Origin: Escarpia spicata
Taxonomy: Eukaryota > Annelida > Polychaeta > Sabellida > Siboglinidae
Direction of reading: 5' to 3'
Assembly: GCA_963995525.1 (NCBI GenBank)
Contig: OZ023217.1
Coordinates: 25,781,587 to 25,845,586, forward strand
DNA: 64,000 bases
Under the pieces are notes generated by a model. The model was not told where the DNA came from, ran no database searches, and saw only the letters and a list, made by a program, of their open reading frames with translations. The position numbers were made by a program, and so were the translations under genes. Of the stretch, positions 22,048-34,594 are shown in pieces (the stretch's first letter is position 1; each line of letters starts with the position of its first letter).

Positions 22048-22262
22048 TCCTACTCAACTTTTGTTTTATTTCCCACGCTTTTCCAACCTTCCTCTCATTT
22101 GAAAATACTCGTCGCTGATTGATCAGTTCGCGGTCACGTGACTTTAAAGGTCACCATCCAAAAACCTGGTCTGGAAAAATCCGTAAAATTGTGTCATGTT
22201 ACAAGATAGGGAAAATATGTAAATTTACACAATTTACTGATTGGGAGGCTGAAACTGTATGT
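22048..22262 (-). repeat. Shared ~215-bp module, copy 2 (upstream of RTE-like LINE A)
   Basis: The reverse complement aligns along its whole length with 11765-11990 at high identity. The E-box core (CACGTG) and the GTGTCATGT, TTTACACAATTT and GGAGGCTGAAACTGTA blocks are shared. The CCAAT-type segment has a substitution here. Confidence 0.75.
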
Positions 22263-22566
22263 ATATATTACTAGCATATACCTCCTTTGTACGGATGTTG
22301 CCTTAGCGACATCACTAGCTTCGATCGTTTCTATTACTTACACCTCATTTGACTGCACAACTGTGTGAAACAAACAATACAACACTTCTTTGGTTTTAAC
22401 TTTTATTATTTTAGGATACGGAAAAGAATCTGCATGCCGGCCATCCAACCTCAAACCCCTGTCAGGGAGGAGGAGCTGTGATTTACCAGGTGCTTCAACA
22501 GCGAAAGGAGTTTTCTCTCCTCTGAACCATGGTTCATCATCATTGTGCAGCCGTATTATTCCGTGG

Positions 22567-22995
22567 TTAGGCAAAGGCCTCAGCATGTCGTTTCCAAATC
22601 TGCCTGTCTTGCGCTATCCTCTGCCAGATGGTGCCCTTCCAGTATTCGTACAGTTCGTCTCTCCACCGTCTCGCCAGTCTTCCTCTAGATCGTTTCCATT
22701 CGTAATTTCTCCAGGTTGTGATACGCGATGTCCATCGGTTATCTCGTAGTCTGCTGATGTGCCCTGCCCATGTCCACTTCTCTCTTCTGAGTTGTTCTAT
22801 CACGTCTATGACCTTTGTCTTCTGCCTTACCCAGGTGTTTGTTTTTCTCTCCCGATGTGTGATGTTTAACATACTTCTTTCCATCTTTGTGTGTCCGGCG
22901 GCCAGCTTGTTCTTTGCCTGGATGGTGAATGCCCATGTTTCCGCGCCGTATGTCATCGCTGGAAGTACGCACGAGTTGAAGACTTGTCTCTTCAA
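22567..22995 (-). pseudogene. RTE-like LINE B: C-terminal region
   Basis: Opens with VFNSCVLPAMTYGAETWAFT, then SMLNITHRERKTNTWVRQKT, WTWAGHISRLRDNRWTSRIT, RLARRWRDELYEYWKGTIWQ and RIAQDRQIWKRHAEAFA before a stop. This is a complete RTE-type C-terminus with one uninterrupted frame, the best preserved part of LINE B. Confidence 0.88.
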
Positions 22996-23008
22996 GCAGG
23001 TTCCAAAG

Positions 23009-23845
23009 TTACCCTTGAAGATAAGAAGTCGCGGTGTTTGGCGAATGCTGTCCAGCCGGCAGTGATCCTTCTTTGAATCTCCTTGTCTTTGTTTTTGTCT
23101 CTGATTCTGTATCGCTGTCCCATATAGACGTAGCTTTCAACTTCTCAATCTGCGTGGTGTAGATATATATTGGTGTGTCATTTTCTAGCATAACTTTTGT
23201 CTCGAGATGTTCATATTGTTTTTCATTTTCATCAGCTGGCTCCTGCAGCATGTTTTGTAGTTCTTGCGGAGTAGTAGCGCATGTGAGTATGTCGTCGGCG
23301 AAGCGAAGATGGCTGAGATATTCTCCGTCTATCATCAAGCCTCTGGTTTCCTAGGTCTGTCTTCGGAATAAGCTGTCGAGTGTTGCCGTGAACAGCTTTG
23401 ACAATATGGTGTCACCCTGTCGTACTCCTCTCTTGATATTGATCGTGTTGCTCTTTTTGTGTAGGTGGACTGTCACCGATCTGTTGGTGTATATGTCTTC
23501 CAGGAGATCGATGTACACATCTTCTATCCCCTGTTCTTGAAGGGAGGTCAGTATTGCTTGAGTTTGCACCGAGTCGAAAGCCTTCTCGTAGTCGACGAAA
23601 GCGATGCAGAGCGGGGTATTATATTCTCGGCACTTCTCTTTCAGTTGTTTTACGGCGTGTATGTGGTCTGTCGTTGAGTACCTGCTTCTGAATCTTGCAT
23701 GCTCTCGTGGTTGGTTTTCGTCCAGTGTCTTATCTAGTCTATTCGTTAGTATTTGTGTGAGTAATTTGTAGATATTTGATAACAGACATATCGGTATGTA
23801 ATTCTTTAAGTCTTTCTTATTTCCCTTCTTGAAGATTATCACCAT
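23009..23845 (-). pseudogene. RTE-like LINE B: reverse transcriptase
   Basis: 23845-23351 holds VIIFKKGNKKDLKNYIPICL, LSNIYKLLTQILTNRL, HARFRSRYSTTDHIHAVKQL, LCIAFVDYEKAFDSVQTQAI (first Asp) and IKRGVRQGDTILSKLF. 23338-23009 continues with EYLSHLRFADDILTCATTPQ (FADD active site) and the region after it. A stop or frame change lies near 23345. The blocks correspond to RTE RTs. The linker upstream (24212-23949) is Lys-rich. Confidence 0.88.
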
Positions 23846-24293
23846 CTTTGCGTTCTTCCAAGCGGTGGGTATTCGTCTTTCTGATAAGCATGTAGTATAC
23901 AGCTTAGCCAGTGTCTTCGAGATGATATCTTCTCCAGTTTTTTGTGTTTCAATGTTTACATGGTCGTTGCCTGATGTCTTCCCATTCTTGGCCTAGTGCC
24001 TGCGTTCTTCTTGCTTTCCTCTTTGATGACATAATCGTTCCTCGTATGATCTCTTGTTTGTACTTCCTGTTGTCCTCCTTCGTTTTCTTTTTGATGGTCT
24101 TGCATATTTCTGCGTACTCTATTTGTTTTTTACGGTCGCCGTTATCCACAATTTCTTTTCGATTCTTCATTTGTGCTCGTGTCGGTGACAATATTCTCGT
24201 CACTACATACATGCCTGTTGATTGCTTTGGCTACACTTATTGCACATAGATGGATCATCTCAGTGATGTTTTCGCTCATTGTGTCGATTTCGT

Positions 24294-24540
24294 CTAGTTC
24301 ATATATTGTCTCAAATCGATTTCGCAGTTCGAGTTGGAATTCGATCTTTTTGTTCCGATTGGTGTGGTACCTACACTCGGTGGTCTCTTGTTTACCAACT
24401 TCTTCCTTTCAGCCTTGGCGTCAAGTTTGATGTTGCTCATTACCATTCTGTGGTCACTTCCAATGTTGACTTGGTTGATGACAGTTACGTCAGTGACCAT
24501 GTCTGGTTTGTTTGTCAGGATATAACCATGGTTACCTAAA
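24294..24540 (-). pseudogene. RTE-like LINE B: end of the AP endonuclease
   Basis: Contains YILTNKPDMVTDVTVINQVN then IGSDHRMVMSNIKLD; the S-D-H-R motif is the catalytic His block at the C-terminus of AP endonucleases. The N-terminal two thirds are missing. The recognisable element begins near 24540. Confidence 0.75.
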
Positions 24541-24639
24541 ATAAATTACCAAGACTCAAACCTGTTATCACCTTAATATCTAACGTCCGATGATTATGAG
24601 TAATGTAATTAACAGTCCCTAAGGCAACGCCACCGCTTC

Positions 24640-25250
24640 GTCAACTTGAAAGGTATCAGACATTACTCTTGTCTCTTTCGATCGATGTTGTGCCCGTATA
24701 CGCATGCGCCAATTCCTTGTTGCAAGTTCACGACAAGCAACCATCCTCGCGCGCCAGGGGACGCCAGTAGCGTATTACCATTTATGCAATTGGGACATGT
24801 GTCCCATGGCCCCGAAAGGGCCCAGAACTCCCGGGAAACTTACCCAGGTGAGAATAACATGTATTCTAGTGTGACAAAAACATGCCATGGCCCCGAGCTC
24901 CTGTGTGTCCCACTCAAGTGAGAACAACATTTATTCCAGAGCCCAGAGGTCCCGGCGAGCCAATTCAATGGAAAAACAGTCTCGGGTCCAAAACTCCCGG
25001 GGGCGCCCACTCAATGCAGAAGACAAATTTCCACTGGAAAATGTGCACTGAAAACACCATGACAAATTGAGTGAAATTGATACAAGACAATTCCAATAAC
25101 ATGTCCGGACATGTTACCACACAAACATACCCTATGCCTAGATGGTCGGCAACCACGACATTCAAAGGACCACCTTTTGTGACTTTCTCAGCGAACATTC
25201 ATGAATATTATTGCTTAAACTAAAGGCCCATGGTATAGGAAATAGTAAAA
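24640..25250. other. No gene; degenerate ~90-bp internal repeats
   Basis: Between 24790 and 25040 the phrases CCATGGCCCCGA, CCCAGAACTCCCGGG and AGTGAGAA(T/C)AACAT recur at roughly 90-bp intervals, suggesting a degenerate tandem repeat. A CTCF-like core with a mismatch (CCAGGGGACGCC) lies at 24755-24766. Confidence 0.45.
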
Positions 25251-25254
25251 TTAA

Positions 25255-26290
25255 CTGGAAAGAAAAATGGCTGATTGACAAAAGACAATGGGTAGTAGTT
25301 GATGGGGAGGCTTCAAACTGAAAATCAGTTTTGAGTGGGATACCACAGGGATCAGTGCTGGGATCTATATTATTCTTAATAGACCTGTATATCAACGATT
25401 TGGACGATGATATAACAAGCAAAGTGTTGAAATTTGCGGATGATACAAAAGTGTTTAGAAGGATTAAACGTGATGGAGATAGACAGCATTTACAAGATGA
25501 TCTTGACAGGTTGAACAAATAGTCTGAAATGTGGCAAATATTGTTAATTTTTTGGAAATGTTAATGCCTTCACACAGGACATGGGAACGAAGATGTACAA
25601 TATACAATGGGGGCACTGTACTAAGTACTACTCTAAGAGAAAAAGACTTAGGGTTAACCATTAGTGCTGATATGAAGGTTTCAGAGCAGCGCGGAATTGC
25701 AACTTCAAATAAAAATCAAATCCTTGGATTAATTAGGCAAAATAAAGCGTATAAGGAAACAGAACTAATACTACCGCTCTACAAAACAACAGTTAGGCCT
25801 CGTTTAGAATATTGTAATCAAGCGTGGAAGTCATGTCGCAAGAAGGACATATATATGGTAGAAAGAGTATAGAGGAGAGCGACTAAAATTATACTGAGGG
25901 ATCTTAGTTACGAAATACGCCTAAAAGAATGTGGTTTAATAACACTAGAGACTAGGAGATTAAGAGGATATTAGACAGAAGTGTTTAAAATATTGAATGG
26001 TTGTGAAAATATTGATAGAGGTATTTGTTCTCAGTTAAGAAAGAAAGAAGGACAAGGGGGACATGAAGTTACATTAGTAAAGGAGCAGTGTAGATTAGAT
26101 ATAAGAAAGTTCTCATTTTTATAAAGGACTATAAATGATTGGAACATATTATCTGTTGATTGTGTGGGTGCTAGTAGCGTGAATATGTTTAAATATAAAA
26201 TTTACACGTACCTCAGAAGGGCGGGATACACATAGATAAAAAGGGTTGGACTTTCGATAAACCCAAAAGCTTCCTTGTTCACCTGCCATC
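25255..26290 (+). pseudogene. Jockey/CR1-superfamily LINE fragment, RT and C-terminal region
   Basis: Plus-strand blocks: SGIPQGSVLGSILFLI, YINDLDDDITSKVLKFADDT (FADD active site), a stop after DDLDRLNK, then TLREKDLGLTISADMKVSEQ, NQILGLIRQNKAYKE, LPLYKTTVRPRLEYCNQAWK, RRATKIILRDLSYEIRLKEC and a final LRRAGYT near 26235. The order matches the palm, thumb and C-terminal half of Jockey/CR1-type proteins. The 5' half is absent and stops occur at 25520 and 25870, among others. The 3' end is probably near 26290. Confidence 0.85.
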
Positions 26291-27030
26291 TACAGAAAAT
26301 TCTCTGGGTGGCAATTTTTTTTAAACTTGTTAAGCTATTAAGGAAAATTAACTTTCTTCAGAACATCGCACTCCATTTACATCAATGAAATAAAGCTCAT
26401 CATTGTCTGCCCAATTGTTCGCTCTTCATTCTTGATTCGTTTCAGCTGCAAAAATGTGCGTTCTCTAGTTCAGTTACAAACCATCAGGCAGAAGTACAGC
26501 TGTAGTGCGACCTCAACGTTATATGATAAACAATTGTTAACGTTATCATAGCGGCAACATTGCGAACAAAAAAGATTGTGTTTGCTGGGAAGATAAACTA
26601 AAATGTTAGATTTCAAAAAACTATTATTTAAAAAAATTATTCAAATGTATACCATGACAATGGTTTTGGTTTTCGGTAGGGGCCTCACAATCCATACTTG
26701 CTCTGGGCCCCAAGGACCCCTTAATCCGCCACTGGTCATTTTGCACTGTTGTCGTATTGGATTGTGGTATAACATTATATTATATTTAGTTTTAATTTTA
26801 AACAAACACGTCCGGATTGAGAGAGAGTACTTTGGTCGGACATCGAATATAGCTTGTTGTGTTCCTATCATTCAACGCTAGTTCCAAATACAACGGGTGT
26901 TTAGCTTGATGTTTGTGGAAAGAAACAAGTTGTGTGTGAGAAAATAAATGCATAAAACATTATGAACCGAATGTATTATATGAAGTGACCGAAACCAAAC
27001 GTTGTTTTCTTTTATGATACTTGCTAGTAC
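26291..27030. other. No gene; one solo DNA-transposon-like terminus
   Basis: AT-rich. At 26719-26734 the reverse complement reads CAGTGGCGGATTAAGG, a common invertebrate MITE terminus, but no partner inverted repeat was found. Confidence 0.35.
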
Positions 27031-27038
27031 CATTAGAT

Positions 27039-27628
27039 CAGCGGTTCTTAACCCCTGAGTCTCTAACCCATCTTGTGTGGATCGCCAAGAGTTTCTAGAG
27101 ACTCCGAACTGTTCTTTATTGTCTTGCTTTTCCGGACCAGATGAATGCGAATCGAATAATTTATTCTGTTGTATGAATTTACCGACATTTGCCGTAATAT
27201 GTTCGTCGAGGATGCATCTCGTACGACAAGTCAAATTATGTTTGGTACCGTTGAAAATGCATCATGCAAAATAATGTATTATCTATTAGAATGTCTGCCT
27301 CCTTATTATCACCAGTATGGAATACATTAGTGTTGGCCTTATATTCTTCAGACGTTGTCGAAATCATGCGATTTTCCCGACTTCATCCGTCATTTTTGCT
27401 TTATATTTAAAAGGGGTGTCCTCTTCCTACGTCGATGAGCAGCTCTTTGGTGATGCCTCCGTGTTCATTTCAGCACGTATATTATTAGTGTTCTCATTTT
27501 TCATTTTTTTTTTTTATGCCTGCTGTTTTAATCATCATTTATTTGATCATTTATCACAAGATAACGTGTCGCCAAGCAAGTCCCGCGATAGGAATTTGAG
27601 TCGCACCTAAAAAGGTTAAGAACCGCTG
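27039..27628. mobile_element. 590-bp hAT-like MITE with target-site duplication
   Basis: The left end CAGCGGTTCTTAACCCCTGA (27039) and the right end AAAAAGGTTAAGAACCGCTG (to 27628) are inverted repeats of about 17 bp. They resemble hAT termini (CAGNGGTTCTNAACC). The flanks are CATTAGAT (27031-27038) and CTTTAGAT (27629-27636), an 8-bp duplication with one difference, which is the hAT size. The interior has no transposase. Confidence 0.85.
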
Positions 27629-27639
27629 CTTTAGATGAA

Positions 27640-29180
27640 TACGTGCGTATGAAGCTGCCTTATTGCCCTGGTCTACTTGCGGGAATATCGCATATTTCGT
27701 CTTTGATATATTGAACATTTTAGCGTCGATGTTACGATTCTAACATTATCTATACGTGCCGTGCTCTAAAATATTACAGAACACTGTACGCAACGTTTCC
27801 GTGGCATCCTTATACCTGGTTGTTGCAACTCTCTGAACGACACTTGACACGAGCTAGAAGTGACTGCACTGACGACTCAACCTGCCGCGCCATCTGGGAC
27901 ACCGACGGCGACATAGCCAAGGACATGTATCTCCTCTAAGCGTTTAATGTCTACAGCGCGCTGCCTGGCGAATATATTAGCGCTTGAAGTGCCATGTATC
28001 ATGATTTTCCAACGAGTCGATGTCGCCGTCTGACGTAATATGACCTGTGACCTAGATGCCCTACATGCACGGTGGGATGACGCAAAGTTACAGGAATTCA
28101 AAATATCTTGCACATTCAGTCCACCAGATGGCGGAGTGTTCAATTCTTAATTTCAAGTGGCGATGTTCCGTGTCAGAAGCCAAGGGACGCTGTAGACGGT
28201 TGCCACTTTATTGCAGCGGTTTGAGTCGATTCGGCCTATTCAGGAAACGATCTATCGTCAGCTGGTAAGCCGAATTTTGTGGCACTCAAGCCTAATTGTT
28301 TTGACATCGTGGCACTGTTGTCGTTTTTATTATCGTTTTTCTTTCTGTAGGCTATAAACCATTGCAATTTTGCACGAATATGCTACATGAGTTACCTCCA
28401 ATCTTAGGTGTTATATCGGTACATTGACTAAATAGAGGAAGGAGGCTTACTCCAGACAAACTCTCGCATTTTTACCTATTATTAGGTAGTAGTTATCCAC
28501 ATAAAAAAATCAGAGGTTTATTGAAAATATGGAAATGTTACTTTATTAAACTATGCAAATAATATTGTATATGTAGGTTTCATTTTACCGTAGTTGTGAT
28601 AGTGTACAACGGATTGGCTTTCCACTGCAGACAACCCATACCGTTCTGCCAGTGTATGTTTGCTGGAGTATCCCTAAAGAGGTGTATTATATTCTACAGA
28701 CCTGTCAGTGTAGGGGAACAACGGGCAAAATGGGCTCCTAACCAAAGACGAACCCTCGCCCATTTTCCTCGTTACTGTATTATATTCAGTTGCATATTAT
28801 GTGGCACTGCAAAGTAATTCACACATTTAATGGGAATTTAATGTTGGTTGGAAGCGCGAAACGCAAATTCAAACATGTGAAGTCAAACAATTTTTTGTTA
28901 GCAGGGTTTCCTAGATAACACATTTCAATTTATGCGCGTCGAAAACAACGGCAATTCTGGTATGTAAAAGCCAAATGTGTATGTTCTGATATGAGCATAA
29001 TAGATTTTAAGAACATGCATAGGTTTCTACGTAAAATGACGATCAACTCGAGGCCGCGCTGTGCTGTCGAAACCGGCTCCCGAATGACACGTCTTGCCAA
29101 CTGGGATCCGCTTTCGCCGGTTTACTGTTGGTACAGTCTGCACACCTGTATTTGTAATACATTATATTATTGTGTTATTT
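27640..29180. other. No gene recognised
   Basis: A GC-richer patch at 27830-28265 has open frames on both strands but no domain or convincing splice sites. The rest is AT-rich. Confidence 0.4.

Positions 29181-29181
<1 letters not shown>

Positions 29182-29222
<41 letters not shown>
29182..29222. repeat. (TA)n microsatellite
   Basis: Short TA run, AT-rich on both sides. Confidence 0.95.
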
Positions 29223-29225
<3 letters not shown>

Positions 29226-31590
29226 TATTATATATTATCCAGCTATTTAATAAAATCAATTAATAAAGTAAGAAAAAAAATAACAAAGTAATATAATGTG
29301 TTTACATAGCATCACTAGGTGCTGTATAGATACATACATGTTGCACAATATTATCAATTAGTATAATAATGTAAGTATATTATTGAGAAGTTATATATCC
29401 CCAACCCCCATAGCAGAATGAACGGGAGCTTAATCAATAAAGCGAACGTTGAGTAATTTGCATAATCATGCTCAACCCGTACAAACGTCAACTTCGGTTG
29501 AAAAATAATTCTGACAACACCCATGCGCCGAAGGAGTCACAACCTCGGGTGGAAGCACACAGTGAAGAAAGAAACCGTCCGCTCTGCCATTGCGACGTCA
29601 TGAAGCTTCGAAACAAGTGAGACAACTGGGTACATATATAAATAATGCGAGCACCATGTATTAACTGCTGCCAACTGTTTTTTGACGATATTGGCGGGAA
29701 CGAAATGCTATACTTTGCACAATGTACGCCAACGCTCCGCGAACCCTTGACCGCGTGCCAGATTTGGCCTGCGGACGGTTTCCAGCTGGTCCGCGAGACC
29801 CGCGCTAAAAATTGGAAATTGTCAAGAGCAACGGAAAATGGTTATGTTCTATCATACAACAGTTTTCGTTAGCAACGTATACGAAGTAGTGGATGTTTCG
29901 TTATAAAGCTGTCTCTACCCGCACCTCTCCAGGCAGGACTGGGTCTAGTTTGTAGAAGACTAAACAGCGTCACCATTCGGTTTAGACATTATTTTATATG
30001 ACGTTTAAATAATGTGATTTATTTGTTATTTAGGTGTGATCTAAGTTAGTATAAAACACGTGCTCATTACGAGCACATATGAAAAGCCGGACAAAATTTG
30101 GTCCACACCTAAAACACTTTGCGGAACACTGATGTACCGCGTGGGCACACCATGACTGAACTGCGTTTGAGTGCGGACAGTTTTATTACGAAATGTGAGA
30201 TGATGCCGAAATAATACAAAGGGGTGCGCATAGGCACGTTTTAGACGCATGTTTTAGAGAGACAAAAATCGGGTGGTGTTATGAGATACCCCTCAGATAT
30301 AGTAATTTTAATACAAACACGCCTAAAATATGCACAAACCTAGTTATGCAAGTGGATAAGATGATCCGGTATAGAGAAATATTGTGAAATAAAAAGATAT
30401 GGCAACTTTATGAAACATCTTAAGGGGCCTGTTTCGCACGCTGTTCCCTGTGTTTTTGAGCGACTGCGCGAGAAACTGGCGACTAAATTTGCTTATGTCG
30501 CGGTTTAAGCAGGCCACAGGTTCTTTATTGATATTAACGCGTCTGATAGATTCTAAGTGTCATGTTCCTTTTTCAGGTGAATCAACGCTCTTCAGTCAAT
30601 GCTCTGTTACTGTTCTGTTGCCGTCATTCCCGTATATGTGCAGTTTGTAGAGACTATTTCATGCTAGGATACTCGCACTCTCTAATGTGGCCACTCAATC
30701 TCGTGTCTGTAACAGGTCGGCTAACGTGTATCATTCTTGCTTCCAGGTGCGTTTGCGTAAGAACATTGTTCAAAAACGATACACATTTTTGCAAATAAAT
30801 TGTATTTGCTTACATCGATGGATACACACCGAAGAGATGCACGTTGACTTGTTTAGCTGACTAATAAAGGACACCTTGCCTTCTTTAGTTGACATGTTAA
30901 TTTTGTTGACATATCGAGAAAAGGTCACAGGTATATGTTGGGTTCGGAAATAATTAAGCCGGATTCGTCAGGAACACGGCCTTCTGCAATCCCTCTTCAC
31001 TCTCCGCTGGGCGACATGTGTTTACTACAAGGCTACTACAATGATTGTAAGGTGGTCCGAATATTTGTTAAAAAAGAACAGTAACACTGGATGTTCATAA
31101 TCAGCTTTACATCTGGTGTACAGCAACCTACTCTATGAAGTGAGAAGTAAACCACCATTATCAAATTGAGGGCAGCACAAAACCATTAATCTTTATAACT
31201 CAATTTACGACATTTCATAGTAAAAGTGTTTGCGACAAAACACTTCAGTTGCTGTTTCCAAAGAAAGTACCACCAAACATGTATTAAATAGTTATATATT
31301 ATGGCGATTTAAACAATAAACAAATAATGCGCAGGCGTATTTTTTTACGTAATATGCCACTGCCTGAACAATTTTGATCAACAATCACATTTTAATGATA
31401 AAACGCATCAAATTTAACATAATAATAAAAGTACTTTAGTTTCCATGTAAACTACACGTGTGATGAGATACCTGTAACAATATCGTGTTAATATATTAAA
31501 ATAAAATCTACTATATTTCGCAAATTACAAACTAATGCACGCACGTATGCATGCACGAACACACGCACGTAAGCACATATGCACACAAAA
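29223..31590. other. No gene recognised
   Basis: 2.4 kb of AT-rich sequence. Short frames (for example 29645-29872 plus and 30450-30650 plus) show no domain. No repeat structure seen. Confidence 0.4.
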
Positions 31591-31592
31591 TC

Positions 31593-31667
31593 TGACCGAC
31601 CGACCGACCGACCGACCGACCGACCGACCGACCGACCGACCGACCGACCGACCGACCGACCGACCGA
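31593..31667. repeat. (GACC)n tetranucleotide microsatellite
   Basis: About 18 perfect GACC units, preceded by ACGC/CATG-type alternating sequence at 31534-31580. Confidence 0.97.
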
Positions 31668-32489
31668 ACCGCCACAAAGGAGCGCCACAAATTTACACAA
31701 TATTTGGCTATTTAGAGGGTGGTTGTCCGTTCTTCGTTGTTTAGATTGATTTATACATATAATGTACGTAAGAGCAGAATAAATATATTAACGGTACAGT
31801 GCATCCAAATAGCATTTAAAAACCAGAAACAGTGTTCACAATTTAATGTTTTCTTCCGCAAAAGGTAAACAAAACTGATTTGGGTTTGTAAAAACCAAAA
31901 AGATAGTGCAACATCTGCGTGCATCTGACCGGAGTGGCAGAGAATAATCAATAACTACAGGAACTGTTGGAGGATTGGAAAGTAAGGAAGCACGGATTGG
32001 GTGTGAGAGGGAAGAAAACACCTGATATCGGTTGGATAACAAGGAGAAGAGTTGAACTTCAGGTTAGAGATAATTATATCAAGTTGGCAAGGACGTGGCT
32101 GTGTGCATTATGGCAGACTAGTTAATGGGGATGGGCAGTAGAAGGTAGAGGCATGCTTGGGGTGAACACGAGCCTGTGCGGAAGTAGAGGGCAGCCATAT
32201 AGAAAAACGCTAAAGGGGAAAATCCCTGACAGAGCTGACAGAGCTGACAGAGGGCCAACAACAGATGATGCAACGAATTAACGAAAAAGGTGGGTCCGGA
32301 TAATTACGTGAAAATAAAGAAAAGCTAGAAAGAGGATGAATGACACGAGGGATGACATCAGCATACAGTGGGGCGTAATTGAAAAATGAGTAAGAAACCG
32401 TATGATGTCGACAGGGTACTTGCCAAGAAGATAAAAGGTGGAAAGAGGGTGTTAGTGATTTGGAACAGCAAGAGCAGTGCAGCAGTACA

Positions 32490-32905
32490 GGAGGAAGAAC
32501 AGTACATGAGCTAGACCTCACCCATGTACAATAGATCCAGGAGGGAGAACAGTACATGAGCTAGACCTCACCCATGTACAAGAGAACCAGGAGGAAGAAC
32601 AGTACAGGAGCTAGACCTCACCCATGTACGAGAGAATCAGGAGGGAGAACAGTACAGGAGCTAGACCTCACCCATGTACGAGAGAATCAGGAGGGAGAAC
32701 AGTACAGGAGCTAAACCTCACCCATGTACAAGGGAATCAGGAGGAAGAACAGTGCAGGAGCTAGACACCTCATCCCTGTACAAGGGAACCAGGAGGAAGA
32801 ACAGTACAAGAGCCAGATCTCACCTCTGTACAAGGCAATCAGGAAAAAGGGCAGTACAGGAGCTACATCTCGCACTTGTACAAGGGAGCCAGGAGGAAGA
32901 CCAGA
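32490..32905. repeat. 50-bp minisatellite, about 8 copies
   Basis: The unit includes GAACAGTACATGAGCTAGAC followed by CTCACCCATGTACAAGAGAA and CCAGGAGGGA, 50 bp. Copies are 80-95% alike by eye. The first copies are the most similar to one another and the last two the most diverged. Open frames across it have no independent support. Confidence 0.9.
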
Positions 32906-34000
32906 AACCCAACAACCAATGTGTTTGAACTTGACAAACTATGACGACAGTGGTGATTTGCCATCATCCATCTATGTCTTTGGAATGTGACAGGGTTTTT
33001 GTGTGAAAAATAGCAATATATACTTAAAGCAATGCAGCACGCAATTGATATTCCATATTTACGGATGCTAGCCTTATGGTGGATGGGCGTGCAACGCTTA
33101 ATTCCATTAAGGTAAAATTAATGGATATCGTGTGTGATTAATCAGAAGCCATACTGACTTGACGTTAATGAGGTGCATCGGTCAGGTGTGGTATATAGTC
33201 CGGGTGTACAAACAAAATATGCCATATTAACGGTTGTGGTATGATTACGCATTATCGAGAAAATGTGACAGGTCGTGATATATCATTCTAGAATGTACTG
33301 CTCAGTCACCCTTTATTGCATACAGTTACACTGCTAAGATACGATGGAGGTGACTGCACATATGATATAGCCAGGCGCAGGTGGTGGTCGCTAAATGGTC
33401 GGGAAGATTGCAGGTTGACGTTAGCTGATGTAGATTTATGATAGTCATCAGCCTTATGCGATTCATTTAAGAGACTGACACTAGACACACTAAGTAGTGA
33501 ACCAACGATGAATTGATGGGTGCAGCTGGACGACGTAAGAGCATCACTGCTTCTATTTACGGATAAATATCTATCACGATTTGCTCAAATGTTGCTACAG
33601 GTAGACCATAATGTATGGCCGGAAACGAGACGAAAAAGGTTATAGGGCATTACCTACCAGGACGCTATACCTCTCCCCGACATTACCCACCGGATATTAC
33701 ATACATTGTCCCAAACAATATTCCCGCAGGGAGTAATATCTCAGGAAATGCAAACGTTCTGCAGGCGGACATTACTGTAAACTAAGTAAATGATTGATAT
33801 AGCGGAGGCCACCTAAAAGAAGAAAACCTTGCAAAGAATAAAACACCGGACCTTTTGATACTGGTTTGATTCCACCTTTTTCAAAATTTGGGGGCAATTT
33901 CCTCACCTCTCGTTGCATGTGTCTTTCGAAAGAGTTATAAACAGCCGTTGGTTCCTTCTATCTGGTGTTTATGGCAATTAAGGTATAGGAGTTAACATGG
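32906..34000. other. No gene recognised
   Basis: Unique-looking sequence without supported coding or repeat structure. Confidence 0.4.
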
Positions 34001-34004
34001 TATA

Positions 34005-34590
34005 ATTGTACCCACCTTTGCTACAAAGTTGCAGTTCCACCCCTCGACAGAGTTGTTGGTTCGAGGCAGATCGTCTCTAACCCTTGCACAGCGTTGAGGA
34101 TGGAGTTGTCCACGACGTACTTACCCATTGCAGTAGTCGACATTAGACGAGCATCAATGTATTGCGCCAGCCGGTTAAATGCTCCTTCAACATATCTGGC
34201 ACAAAGACCTGGGCCGGTATCTGCCTTGTTTCCAGGGCAAAAGTGTTTGGAACAACACGACACATCAATCACGTTGTACAACTGACTGTACAGCCGAGGT
34301 ACGGTGCCAGAAGTGTCATCGGTGAGCCAGTGCAGTGTGTTCTTGTAGCTCAAGCTTCCTCTGTCATGAAAATACCAAGATACGATCTGTATCCCCACTG
34401 TCCCACACAAGAAAGTCCGGGCCATCATTCGATGTTGCATAAGGTTGAGGCAGAATGTCTGGCACATCATCTGTTACAGGCACGGGCAGGGCACGTTACC
34501 CACTATCTGGCGTTGGCGTGTGATCTTGTCACGCAAGTCTTGAAGATTATGCAGCTAAACGGCTACATCGTGGGGAATACCAACTAGTAT
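34005..34590 (-). pseudogene. MULE-type (Mutator-like) transposase relic
   Basis: Three MULE blocks appear on the minus strand in different frames: YATSNDGPDFLVWDSG then DRILVFS (34440-34370); LTDDTSGTVPRLYSQLYNVI (34340-34270), corresponding to the ADGTFKxxPxLFYQLY block with the first catalytic Asp; and LPRTNNSVEGWN (34060-34020), corresponding to the C-terminal R(T/A)NNSVEGWH block. The middle of the catalytic domain is deleted or unrecognisable and there are several frame breaks. A 149-codon open frame on this strand covers only part of the true reading. No terminal repeats found. Confidence 0.65.
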
Positions 34591-34594
34591 GGTG

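Larger units (their letters stand above)
22520..24540 (-). mobile_element. RTE-like non-LTR retrotransposon B (5' truncated)
   Basis: Minus-strand order: tail of the AP endonuclease (24540-24294), linker (24212-23949), RT (23845-23009) and C-terminal region (22995-22567). The 3' end at about 22530-22545 contains ATGATGATGA, a simple repeat of the sort that ends many RTE elements. It is distinct from LINE A in sequence. Confidence 0.8.

Noticed and set aside
29645..29872. Possible small Cys-containing gene
   Set aside because: 75 codons with no domain, signal peptide, splice context or repeat relation; consistent with chance.
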